Shown here: positions 23,947 through 32,461 of the stretch, in pieces
Numbering within the stretch: position 1 is the first letter of the stretch
Layout: every line of letters starts with the position of its first letter
NCBI RefSeq assembly: GCF_900141705.1
Contig: NZ_FQYM01000027.1
Location: forward strand, 1-37,857
Source: Fibrobacter sp. UWP2
Lineage (GTDB): Bacteria > Fibrobacterota > Fibrobacteria > Fibrobacterales > Fibrobacteraceae
Direction: 5' to 3'
Length of the DNA stretch: 37,857 bases
Made by a program: the position numbers and the translations under genes
Notes under the pieces: generated by a model
Seen by the model: only the letters and a program-made list of their open reading frames with translations
What the model was told of the DNA's origin: nothing
Database searches by the model: none

Positions 23947-25191
23947 TTAGAAATAAGTTTGAACAAAATCCTTGAATCGTTGAAAACCTTTTTTCACCGA
24001 AACAGCGATTTGTTTGCCCGTATCGCGCTTCTTGTTGCTACGCTGCTGGCGGGCGGCATAGTGCAAGAGGCCAATACCTGTGGCGTAAGAGGGGTTGCGG
24101 AAAGCTTCCTGGATACCGCTTGTGCCCTTGGAGTGGCCAATGCGCACAGGCTTTCCAAAAACCTTGTCTGCCAATTCGTCGATTCCTTCCAAGGCGCAGC
24201 ATCCGCCCGTAAGCACAATGCCACCGTTGATCAAAGCGTCCATTTTGTGCTTCTTGAGATCGGCCGCCAACAACTTGAAAATTTCTTCCACGCGGGCAGT
24301 AATCACACGAGCCAAGAGCTTGCGGGAGCACTGCACTTCGCCGCGGTCGCCAACGCCAGGCACCGGGAAGGTCTCGTCTTCAATCAAGTTGCTGATTTTG
24401 CAGGTCCCGTACTTCTTCTTGATTTCTTCGGCTTTTGAAAGCGATATAGGCACCTTGAGGCACTTGCTGATGTCGCTCGTGATGGTGTTGCCCGCAAGGT
24501 CCAGCGAAGCCGTGTAGCGGACGGACTCGCCCACAAAAACGGCCACGTCGGCAGAGCCTGCGCCGAAATCGATCAAGGCGACCCCCAGTTCCTTTTCGTC
24601 GTCGGTCAGTACCGCATGCGCTGCGGCAAGAGGTTCAAGAACAAAATCCATTACGTGGAGCCCGGCGCTGCGGACGCACTTGTCCAAATTCTGGATGGCA
24701 TTGGGTCGAGAGGTGACGACCTGGACATCCACGCCCAAACGGCGTCCGTTCATTCCCTTGGGGTTCTTAATGCCCGGTTGGTCATCGAGCGTATATTCCC
24801 CAGGGAACACATGGATAATTTGACCAGCCGATTCCGGAATGGTGCTCGCCTGGTTCTTGACATTTTCGATATCCTGGCTACGGACTTCCCCAGTGGGGAG
24901 CGTAATGAGTCCCTTGTAGTTAAATGAGGACACATGCTTGCCCGCGATGCCCACATAAACGTCGTGGACATCCACCGACGCAAGGGACTCCAGCTGGCGA
25001 GCCGCCTTTTGCAGGTTCTCCACCACCGAATCCATTTCGTCGGCATTGGTGAGCGGCAGGTCGCCGCATTCCAAAACGCGAACGGAGTTCTCGGTAATGG
25101 CCCCCATGAACAGGTTGATTTTGGAAGCCCCGATATCGAGACCAAAAATCAGGTCTTCCTTTCTTATTTCATTTTGTCTGTTATCATCCAT
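23947..25191 (-). CDS. ftsA: cell division actin-like protein FtsA
   Basis: Actin-fold ATPase that tethers FtsZ to the membrane. The 414-residue protein has the phosphate-1 motif FGLDIGASKINL (about 16-27), the phosphate-2 motif ALIDFGAGSADVAV, and an adenosine-type GGIVLTGGCCALEGI. It ends in a basic amphipathic helix (VKKGFQRFKDFVQTYF), the usual membrane-targeting sequence. The ATG at 25191 has GAGG seven bases upstream and overlaps the ftsQ stop by eight bases; a TTG six codons earlier is less likely. It lies between ftsQ and ftsZ as in most bacteria. Confidence 0.95.
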   Translation of the reverse strand: MDDNRQNEIRKEDLIFGLDIGASKINLFMGAITENSVRVLECGDLPLTNADEMDSVVENLQKAARQLESLASVDVHDVYVGIAGKHVSSFNYKGLITLPTGEVRSQDIENVKNQASTIPESAGQIIHVFPGEYTLDDQPGIKNPKGMNGRRLGVDVQVVTSRPNAIQNLDKCVRSAGLHVMDFVLEPLAAAHAVLTDDEKELGVALIDFGAGSADVAVFVGESVRYTASLDLAGNTITSDISKCLKVPISLSKAEEIKKKYGTCKISNLIEDETFPVPGVGDRGEVQCSRKLLARVITARVEEIFKLLAADLKKHKMDALINGGIVLTGGCCALEGIDELADKVFGKPVRIGHSKGTSGIQEAFRNPSYATGIGLLHYAARQQRSNKKRDTGKQIAVSVKKGFQRFKDFVQTYF

Positions 25192-26032
25192 TGACACACC
25201 TCTTGTCAAAATTTCTTACATAGGCAAAACCGGCGTAACGCATGTCTACTTCGCCAGCACAACGCATATCTTGCGGGAATCCCGCCTTTACAGATTCGTA
25301 AAGCACGAACATGTCCTTGTTCCACCCCTGTTCGGGGAACAAGGTCTTATGCCCAACATCCTTGAAGTACACTTCAAAAGCCCGGTCGGCTTCGCTCCAA
25401 GCGACTTGGGAAACTTTTTCATAAAGCTTTTTGTCTTCGCTACGCATGGTATACAAGAAGTTCGAAATCGCCTTTATCTTGTCGACCGACTCCAAATCGA
25501 TCACGGGCAAATGGAAAGCGGTCGTCATTGAGAGCGGCATCACCATGCCTCGTTCCGAATACACCGTCGCCTTGCCGCCTTCAAAAGCCGAGACCACGGG
25601 CGACGCCTCCTTGAGTTTGATATCCAGCGACGACGGGAAATACTTTTTCACGGACACCTCGTGAATAAGCGGCATTTGCAGCAACGCCTTTTCCACAGAG
25701 TCCGCATTCACTTCCGACATCAGCATCCCTGGTTCCACCTGGGCGTTTTGCACCACGTCTTCCCAAGAGAGCATGCGGTTGCCCTCAATATCAATGTATT
25801 GCAAGTGCCTCAGTTCCATTGGGTTCAAACGCTGCAGGTAAAAACGGTTGTTCCACGCGGCCACGCCAAGGGCAATCAGGGCAACGCACAAAAGCCAGCC
25901 ACGACGCCTGAACCAGCGGAAAGTTCCACTGACGCCGTGCTTCACTCTTTGAGCACGGGCCTGCTTCCGCTTTTCTTCGTTGTAACCGATTCGGCGGCCC
26001 AAGAATGTCGTCTTGGATAGGCTCAAACGCAT
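25184..26032 (-). CDS. ftsQ: cell division protein FtsQ/DivIB
   Basis: Bitopic inner-membrane divisome protein that links FtsL/FtsB to the septal synthase. The 282-residue protein has a basic cytoplasmic N-terminus, one membrane helix (about 46-62, WLLCVALIALGVAAW), a POTRA domain (about 75-145: LQYIDIEGNRMLSWEDVV, then YFPSSLDIKLKEASPV) and a beta domain. It overlaps murC by ten bases and ftsA by eight. Identity rests on architecture, the POTRA pattern and position rather than on strongly conserved residues. Confidence 0.9.
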   Translation of the reverse strand: MRLSLSKTTFLGRRIGYNEEKRKQARAQRVKHGVSGTFRWFRRRGWLLCVALIALGVAAWNNRFYLQRLNPMELRHLQYIDIEGNRMLSWEDVVQNAQVEPGMLMSEVNADSVEKALLQMPLIHEVSVKKYFPSSLDIKLKEASPVVSAFEGGKATVYSERGMVMPLSMTTAFHLPVIDLESVDKIKAISNFLYTMRSEDKKLYEKVSQVAWSEADRAFEVYFKDVGHKTLFPEQGWNKDMFVLYESVKAGFPQDMRCAGEVDMRYAGFAYVRNFDKRCVNG

Positions 26033-27405
26033 TCCTCCAATATCTTGCTCCCCAGCTTGTAGATGTTGCCGGCGCCCATCAGCACGACCACATCGCCCTG
26101 GCGGAGTTCCTCTTTCAGGATAGGCAGCAAATTCATCTGGTCACCCACGAAACGGGCGTTCCTGTGGCCGCGATCGCTCGCGCTATTGGCCACGAGAGCA
26201 CCGGTAACACCTTCTATCGGGCGTTCACGGGCCGGATACACGTCGGTCACCAAAAGCACGTCACAGTTGGCAAAAGCCATGCCAAATGCCTCGTGCTGGT
26301 CACGCGTACGGCTGAACAAATGCGGCTGGAACGCAACCACGATTCTCTTGTCCGGGAATGCTTCGCGGAAGCCGAGAAGAGTCGCCGTCGCTTCGGTCGG
26401 ATGGTGGGCATAGTCATCGAACACCATCACGCCGTTCTTTTCGCCGATGAATTCAAAGCGGCGGGTCACACCCTCAAACTCGGCGCACGCCTTGCGCGCC
26501 ACATCGGGGGCAATCCCTTCTTCCATGGCAAGCGCCACGGCGGCGGTGGCATTCAGTACGTTATGACGGCCGGGAATCTTGAGACGGAATTCGCCAAGAG
26601 ATTCGCCGTCGTTCAAAATCTCGAATACGGGATAGCCCTTTTCAAAGCGAAGGTTCTCGACGCGGTACTTGGCCTGACGGCTAAAGCCGTAGGTAATCAC
26701 CGGCTTACGGACGCGGGAAAGGATCGACTGCACGTTCGCATCGTCAAGGCAGAGAATCGCCTGGCCGTAAAACGGAATCTTGTTTACGAACTGCACGAAC
26801 GCGTCCTTGATTTCTTCGATGTTCTCGTAAGTATCCAGGTGGTCGGCATCGATATTGGTCACGATAGCCGAAGACGGCATCATCGAAAGGAAACTGCGGT
26901 CGAACTCGTCGCTTTCGGCAATCAGGTAATCGCCGCGGCCCACCTTGGCGCCGCTGCCCTTGCCCTTCACCACACCGCCCACGATAATGGTCGGGTCAAG
27001 GCCGGCTTCTTCCCAAATCTGCCCGACAATGGAAGTGGTGGTCGTCTTGCCATGAGTACCGCAAATGGCGAGCGTGTACTTAAGACGCATCAGTTCGCCA
27101 AGCATTTCGGCACGGCGGATTACGGGAATGCGGCGATTTCGCGCTTCTACAAGTTCCGGGTTGTCGTACGGAATAGCAGAAGAATATACAACGAGGTCGG
27201 CATTCTCTACGTTCTTTGCCTCGTGTTTCGAATCTACACGGATACCCAAGTTCTTGAGATAATCGATAACCTGGCCCTCGCCCATGTCGGAACCGGTCAC
27301 CTCGAATCCGTTCTCGTGCAAGACTTCGGCAATGCCCGACATACCGGCGCCACCAATACCCACAAAGTGAAGACGACGAACACGTTTGCAATCATTAATC
27401 TGCAT
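26023..27405 (-). CDS. murC: UDP-N-acetylmuramate-L-alanine ligase MurC
   Basis: Adds L-Ala to UDP-MurNAc, the first step of peptide-stem synthesis, in the cytoplasm. The 460-residue ligase has the N-terminal UDP-binding HFVGIGGAGMSGIAE (13-27), the ATP loop GTHGKTT (116-122), a central HH...EAFEGVTRRFE region and the C-terminal Rossmann-like domain (VDDYAHHPTE, about 330). Its ATG overlaps the murG stop (TAATG). It is followed directly by ftsQ; no ddl lies between them as in E. coli. Confidence 0.96.
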   Translation of the reverse strand: MQINDCKRVRRLHFVGIGGAGMSGIAEVLHENGFEVTGSDMGEGQVIDYLKNLGIRVDSKHEAKNVENADLVVYSSAIPYDNPELVEARNRRIPVIRRAEMLGELMRLKYTLAICGTHGKTTTTSIVGQIWEEAGLDPTIIVGGVVKGKGSGAKVGRGDYLIAESDEFDRSFLSMMPSSAIVTNIDADHLDTYENIEEIKDAFVQFVNKIPFYGQAILCLDDANVQSILSRVRKPVITYGFSRQAKYRVENLRFEKGYPVFEILNDGESLGEFRLKIPGRHNVLNATAAVALAMEEGIAPDVARKACAEFEGVTRRFEFIGEKNGVMVFDDYAHHPTEATATLLGFREAFPDKRIVVAFQPHLFSRTRDQHEAFGMAFANCDVLLVTDVYPARERPIEGVTGALVANSASDRGHRNARFVGDQMNLLPILKEELRQGDVVVLMGAGNIYKLGSKILEECV

Positions 27406-28475
27406 TATGCATTTTCCTTTTCCATAATGACTCTCGCAATCTGGTCGGCGGCATCGGGCATCCCGAGACCCTTCGCTGCGATGGCCATTTTATTCAATTT
27501 TTCGCTGTCAAACAAAAGTGACTCCACCTTGTTCCACAAATCATTGGGGTCGCCGTCCAGCTCCACTAGGCAGGCGCCGGCCTTCTCGACCACGCGGGCG
27601 TTATGTTCTTGGTGGTTAGCAGTCGCATGCGGGTACGGCAACAAAATGCTCGGCTTGCCAAACGCAAGGATTTCGGCAAGAGCCGAGGCCCCTGCACGGC
27701 TGATAATCAAGTCGGCATAGTTCATGTAGGCGTAAATGTCATTCAGGAACCCGCGAATCGCCACATTCGGCACGTCGCCCACGCGACTGCTAATGGATTC
27801 CACATTCTTGACGCCCACCTGCCAAACCACATTCACGTCGTTACGGGCGGCAATGGTCTTGATGCTCTCTTCAATCTTGGCGTTGATGCCTGCGGCACCC
27901 TGGGAGCCTCCCACAATAAACACAGCCTTTTTGCCTTCGGCAAATTCTACGGGACGCTTAAGCTCGTCCGCCTGCGGGAGCTTGCGAACCGGGTTGCCAA
28001 AAACGCGGGTCTTTTCGATCGGGAAACCATGGGCGGCTTCTTCGCTCGTCACAAAGATTGTCTTGGCATAGCGGGCGCCCACCTTGTTGGCGACACCGGC
28101 CACCGCATTTTGCTCTTGCAGGTAAACAGGAATCCCGAGGCTACCGGCGGCAAGCACAATCGGAAGCGAAACATACCCGCCCGTAGCCACGACCACGTCG
28201 GGGTTCACTTTTTTGACAACGCTCTTGGCACGCACCAGCGACTTGGAGAGCTTGAAAGGCAAAGCCAAATTCTTGAGGAACGGGCCGCGGTGCAGCGGTT
28301 CCGCGGTAATGTATTCGTAAGGCCAGTTAGAGGCCACCAGGCGTTCTTCCATGGAATCCTTACGTCCGGCAAACGTGATGTCGGTAACGCCCATCTTTTT
28401 GAGGCTTTCGGCAATCGCTACTGCCGGGAAAATATGGCCACCGGTGCCGCCACATACAAACAGGAACTTTTTCAT
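27405..28475 (-). CDS. murG: UDP-GlcNAc:lipid I N-acetylglucosaminyltransferase MurG
   Basis: Transfers GlcNAc to lipid I to make lipid II at the inner face of the inner membrane. The 356-residue GT28-family protein shows the N-terminal glycine loop CGGTGGHIFPAVAIAE (9-24), the second G-loop NPDVVVATGGYVSLP and the donor-binding GGSQGAAGIN and SRAGASALAE segments. The ATG overlaps the ftsW stop as ATGA. It sits between ftsW and murC, the classical order. Confidence 0.96.
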   Translation of the reverse strand: MKKFLFVCGGTGGHIFPAVAIAESLKKMGVTDITFAGRKDSMEERLVASNWPYEYITAEPLHRGPFLKNLALPFKLSKSLVRAKSVVKKVNPDVVVATGGYVSLPIVLAAGSLGIPVYLQEQNAVAGVANKVGARYAKTIFVTSEEAAHGFPIEKTRVFGNPVRKLPQADELKRPVEFAEGKKAVFIVGGSQGAAGINAKIEESIKTIAARNDVNVVWQVGVKNVESISSRVGDVPNVAIRGFLNDIYAYMNYADLIISRAGASALAEILAFGKPSILLPYPHATANHQEHNARVVEKAGACLVELDGDPNDLWNKVESLLFDSEKLNKMAIAAKGLGMPDAADQIARVIMEKENA

Positions 28476-29644
28476 ACGTCATTCCTCGCAATTTCAAAAT
28501 CACTAAAGGCATGAGCCGCCGTATTGTCGGTACTACTCATGTAAGGTTCAACAATCTTTTTGCCCGTGCCCGCCTTGGAAATGTTCAACAGGATTCCCAC
28601 AAACAGCGCCGAGAAAATCAGGTTGGTTCCGCCAAAGCTCAAGAACGGGAGCGGCTGCCCCGTCGTGGGAAAAAGTCCAGTACTCACGCTCACATGGACC
28701 AAGAAATTCAAGAAAAGCGATATCGTCAACGCCACAGCCATGTACTTTCCAAAGCGGGTCGAAGAATTCCTGGCGATTTCGAACCCCTGGTAAAACAGGC
28801 AGCCGAACAAAAGCAATATAATGGACGTCCCAATGAACCCAGCCTCTTCGCCAAGCACTGCATAGACCACGTCCTTGTGCGCCTCGGGCAAATAACCGAG
28901 TTTTTGCATGCCCATGCCAAAGCCCGTTCCAAAAAATCCGCCATTGCCGAGCGCTTCCAAGGCGCGTTCGCCCTGCATTGCCGAATTCTGGTTCGCCGTG
29001 GGGTCCAAGAATGCCGCGATGCGTTTGGACGTGTGCGACTTGATCAATAGCACAATGACGCCCACCAAGGCGCTCCCTCCCAGGGCAGGCAACAAGTACT
29101 TGGCTCGCGCTCCCGCCACAATCAAAACCGTCACAGTAATGCCCGCAAAAAGAATCAACATCGAGAAGTTCGGTTGCAACGCCAACAAAAGCGCCGAAAT
29201 CATGAATGGGACTCCCGGCTGGATTAAACTGCACTTGAGCGTCTTGATTTCGAACCCAGCTTCCGAGAGCTTGGTGCAAACCATGGCAATCAACCCAAGT
29301 TTCAATATTTCGGACGGCTGGATGCCCCAAATCCAGCGGCTCGCACCCTTCACGTCGCCGCCAGCCACAATCGCCGCGATGGTCAGCACGCAGCCAATGC
29401 CAAATATGACTCGCGCCCCCTTCTTCCAAATCGAATAATCCACCTTCGCCGCAAGGAACATCGCCACCAGGGCCACCACCACCTTCATGCAGTGCGCCTT
29501 CAGGTAATGTTCCGGCGTAAGCCCAAGCTTTATCGCATGCGTCGTCGAAGCCGTGTAGACGACGGCACAACCGACACACATCAACACGAGTGTCGAAAGC
29601 AGCAAAAGCTTGTTCACGCCAGATTTTGTGGTTGTATTGCCCAT
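28472..29644 (-). CDS. ftsW: septal peptidoglycan glycosyltransferase FtsW
   Basis: SEDS-family polymerase that works with FtsI at the septum. The 390-residue protein has about ten hydrophobic segments. Family marks include the GGDVKGASRWIWG loop, LQPNFSMLILF, and AHKDVVYAVLGEEAGFIG, where the Asp corresponds to the catalytic Asp of RodA-type enzymes. TGLFPTTGQPLPFLSFGGTNLI near the C-terminus is the SEDS signature. It starts 11 bases after murF, where mraY and murD would be in E. coli. Confidence 0.95.
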   Translation of the reverse strand: MGNTTTKSGVNKLLLLSTLVLMCVGCAVVYTASTTHAIKLGLTPEHYLKAHCMKVVVALVAMFLAAKVDYSIWKKGARVIFGIGCVLTIAAIVAGGDVKGASRWIWGIQPSEILKLGLIAMVCTKLSEAGFEIKTLKCSLIQPGVPFMISALLLALQPNFSMLILFAGITVTVLIVAGARAKYLLPALGGSALVGVIVLLIKSHTSKRIAAFLDPTANQNSAMQGERALEALGNGGFFGTGFGMGMQKLGYLPEAHKDVVYAVLGEEAGFIGTSIILLLFGCLFYQGFEIARNSSTRFGKYMAVALTISLFLNFLVHVSVSTGLFPTTGQPLPFLSFGGTNLIFSALFVGILLNISKAGTGKKIVEPYMSSTDNTAAHAFSDFEIARNDV

Positions 29645-29654
29645 AAGTTCTTTT

Positions 29655-31043
29655 TTACGCCCTCACTACCGGAGTCAGTTTCACAAGGGCGTCCACGACG
29701 CGTTCCATGTGCATGCCGCGGCTGCCCTTCACCAAAAGCACATCGCCCTCGGCCACCGTGCCCTTGAGGAATTCAATAATGTCGTCCACAGAATCAAAAT
29801 GGAACACCGCCTTCATTCCCTTCGCCTTGGCACCCTTCACATAGTTGCGGGCGTCCTTGCCCACGGTCAAAAGCAGGTCAAAGTTCATTTCGGGGACCAT
29901 CGCGCCAATTTGCGCGTGGAGTTCGCCGCTTTGCTTGCCAAGTTCAAGCATGTCGCCCAGAACCGCAATGCGCTTGCCCGGGGCCTTCATGTTGCCAATC
30001 GTCTGCAGCGCCATCTTAGTCGACGAGGGATTTGCATTGTAGCAGTCCGAAACAATCTTGAAACCGTTCGCCTTCTTGAATTCCATGCGCATGTTGGTGG
30101 CACGGTAAGCGTTCAATGCCTTAGCAATGTCCGTCTTGCTCACGCCAAAGGTAATACCCACCGCAATCGCGGCCAGGGCATCGTAAAGGTTATGGATCCC
30201 CTGCACATTCAAGGCAAACTTGGTGCGACCGATATAGAACGTCGCGCAGGCGTTCTCGTTCCAAACGAGCTTTTCGGGGCGGATGGTGCCGCGGTTCACG
30301 CCAAATGTCAAAACCTTCATCTTCCTGGTGGTCTTCACCTTGCAAAGGCGCGGGTCATCGGCGTTCACAATCAGGGTGCCGCCATCCTTGAGGCCGTCCT
30401 TGATGGTAATCTTTTCGCGGAAAACGCCGTCGTAGTCAATCAGCTTTTCCAGGTGGCTTGCGCCAATGTTCGTAATCACCGCCACGTCAGGTTCCGTCGC
30501 CAAAGACAGCGGGCGGATTTCGTCAGGACCGCTGGTGCCCATCTCGACCACGGCCGCCTCGTGCGAATGCTTCAGCTGGAACAGCGTCATGGGCACGCCA
30601 ATGTGATTGTTGAAATTGCCCTGGGTGGCATGGGTGTTGTACTTCATCGAAAGTACAGCCTTCGTCATCTCCTTCGTAGTCGTCTTGCCGTTGCTACCGG
30701 TAATCGCGACCTTCTTCAACTTGAAGCGGCGCTGGTAATCCTTGGCGAGTTTAAGCAACGCCTTGGTAGTATCATTCACCGGGGCATACGCTTTAAACGT
30801 GTTCATTTTTACGGCTTCCTGGTTTACTACGCTCATCAGGGCTCCTTCGTTTTCCATTTGGTTAACAAACTGGTGGGCATCAAAACGGACGCCCTTAATT
30901 GGCCAAAACACAACGCCTTTAGCCGGTTCGCGGGAATCCATGCACAGATTCACCTTGCGTTTGAGAGAGCGCTTATTCACCCCGACCGCTGTGGTCTCGA
31001 GGCTCTCGAGCATCTCCCCTATTGTCATATCAAGTTTTAGCAT
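29655..31043 (-). CDS. murF: UDP-MurNAc-tripeptide:D-Ala-D-Ala ligase MurF
   Basis: Adds the D-Ala-D-Ala dipeptide to complete the UDP-MurNAc-pentapeptide. The 462-residue ligase has an N-terminal domain with DSREPAKGVVFWPIKG, the ATP loop GSNGKTT (116-122), ATQGNFNNHIGVP typical of MurF, and SDCYNANPSS. The stop of murE lies inside its first codons (seven-base overlap). The ATG at 31043 fits the usual N-terminus; a second ATG five codons on is possible. ftsW follows directly. Confidence 0.96.
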   Translation of the reverse strand: MLKLDMTIGEMLESLETTAVGVNKRSLKRKVNLCMDSREPAKGVVFWPIKGVRFDAHQFVNQMENEGALMSVVNQEAVKMNTFKAYAPVNDTTKALLKLAKDYQRRFKLKKVAITGSNGKTTTKEMTKAVLSMKYNTHATQGNFNNHIGVPMTLFQLKHSHEAAVVEMGTSGPDEIRPLSLATEPDVAVITNIGASHLEKLIDYDGVFREKITIKDGLKDGGTLIVNADDPRLCKVKTTRKMKVLTFGVNRGTIRPEKLVWNENACATFYIGRTKFALNVQGIHNLYDALAAIAVGITFGVSKTDIAKALNAYRATNMRMEFKKANGFKIVSDCYNANPSSTKMALQTIGNMKAPGKRIAVLGDMLELGKQSGELHAQIGAMVPEMNFDLLLTVGKDARNYVKGAKAKGMKAVFHFDSVDDIIEFLKGTVAEGDVLLVKGSRGMHMERVVDALVKLTPVVRA

Positions 31044-32461
31044 CCTTCCATTGCCTTCACCGCCTCTTCGCGGTCGTCAAAATGGTGTTTCGTCTTGCCG
31101 ACGATCTGGTAGTCTTCGTGGCCCTTGCCCGCAATCACAAGCCAGTCCCCTTCTTGCAGGGCAGCACAGGCGCGCCTGATGGCCTCGGCGCGGTCCTCGA
31201 CCACCTCGAACTTCTTGGTCGTCATGCCGGCGCGCACGTCGGCGATTATGGCGCCGGGGTTCTCGGTACGCGGGTTATCGCTCGTAAGCCAAGCCCTGTC
31301 GGCAAGGGTCTCGGCGATATGCCCCATAATAGGGCGCTTGGTGCGGTCGCGATCCCCGCCGCATCCAAACACGGTGCTCAGGCAACCGCGGCAAAGGCTA
31401 CGTGCCGTCGTGAGCACACGTTCCAAGGCGTCGGGCGTATGCGCGTAATCCACAATCACGTGCTTCCCGTTCTTGTTCCACACCTTTTCAAAGCGGCCCG
31501 GCACACGGACGCTCGCCAAGGCGGCACGCATGGCCAGTTCCGGGACGCCTACTGCGTTCGCCCATGCCAAAACCAGCAAAACGTTGTCGACGTTAAAGTC
31601 GCCGCACAAGGGAGTCTCGAATTTTTCCTTCGCAATCATCGGAAGCAAAAATTCCAGACCGTCCTCGGTATTCTTCACCTCGCCCTCGGGCTTCACAAAG
31701 GCCTTTGCCTTACCCAAGCGCGACACAGCAACGGTACGCAGGGCACTTCCGTTCAGGCTGTCAAACAGTTTTTCGCCATGAGCGTCATCAATATTGATGA
31801 CGGCCACGCCACCTTCGGCCAAATACTTAGTGAACAAGAGCTTTTTAGCCTCAAAGTAGGCATCCATAGTCTTGTGGTAATCCAAGTGGTCCTGAGTCAA
31901 GTTGCTGAACAGGCCGCTCTTAAAGCGGATTCCCGCCACACGGCCCTGGTGCAGCGAGTGGCTGGAAGTTTCCATCACCAGATCGGTGCAGCCCGCCGCC
32001 ACGGCCTTCGCCGCAAAGGCGAACAAGTCCAAAAGTCCTGGAGTCGTGAGCGTCGCCGGCACGGCATTGGCGCCAATCTTGTTCATGATGGTGCCGAGCA
32101 GCGCCACCTTGTGACCCGCCGATTCCAGCATCGCGTTCATCAAAAATGCGCTGGTTGTCTTGCCGTTCGTACCCGTAACCGCATGGCAACTAAGCTTGGC
32201 GAACGGATCCTTGTAGAATATCTTTGCCGCTTCCAAACGGGCAGCCTTCACGTCTGCCACCTGGATCCACTTCGAAGTCAGGCCTTCGGGGGCAGGCACC
32301 TCGCCCACCACGGCGACCGCACCGGCAGCGACCGCATTGCGTGCAAATTCCTCGAACCCTTCGGCAGGGATGGAGAAGAACAGATTCCCCGGTTTTACAC
32401 GGCGGGAATCATCGCAAAGCCCCGTCACGGACAACTTTTGCATCAGTCCTTCCGAAATCAT
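31037..32461 (-). CDS. murE: UDP-MurNAc-L-Ala-D-Glu:meso-diaminopimelate ligase MurE
   Basis: Adds the third residue of the peptide stem. The 474-residue ligase has DDSRRVKPGNLFFSIPAEG, the ATP loop GTNGKTT (97-103), SSHSLHQGRV, and DNPR (about 395-398), the motif that marks meso-DAP rather than lysine specificity. The wall is therefore DAP-type, as expected in a Gram-negative. The ATG at 32461 overlaps the ftsI stop as TGATG with AGGAG eight bases upstream; an in-frame GTG ten codons earlier inside ftsI is less likely. Confidence 0.97.
   Translation of the reverse strand: MISEGLMQKLSVTGLCDDSRRVKPGNLFFSIPAEGFEEFARNAVAAGAVAVVGEVPAPEGLTSKWIQVADVKAARLEAAKIFYKDPFAKLSCHAVTGTNGKTTSAFLMNAMLESAGHKVALLGTIMNKIGANAVPATLTTPGLLDLFAFAAKAVAAGCTDLVMETSSHSLHQGRVAGIRFKSGLFSNLTQDHLDYHKTMDAYFEAKKLLFTKYLAEGGVAVINIDDAHGEKLFDSLNGSALRTVAVSRLGKAKAFVKPEGEVKNTEDGLEFLLPMIAKEKFETPLCGDFNVDNVLLVLAWANAVGVPELAMRAALASVRVPGRFEKVWNKNGKHVIVDYAHTPDALERVLTTARSLCRGCLSTVFGCGGDRDRTKRPIMGHIAETLADRAWLTSDNPRTENPGAIIADVRAGMTTKKFEVVEDRAEAIRRACAALQEGDWLVIAGKGHEDYQIVGKTKHHFDDREEAVKAMEGC

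Noticed and set aside
26005-27720. 571-residue plus-strand open frame opposite murC
   Set aside because: Antisense shadow of the conserved MurC and MurG genes, with no family features.
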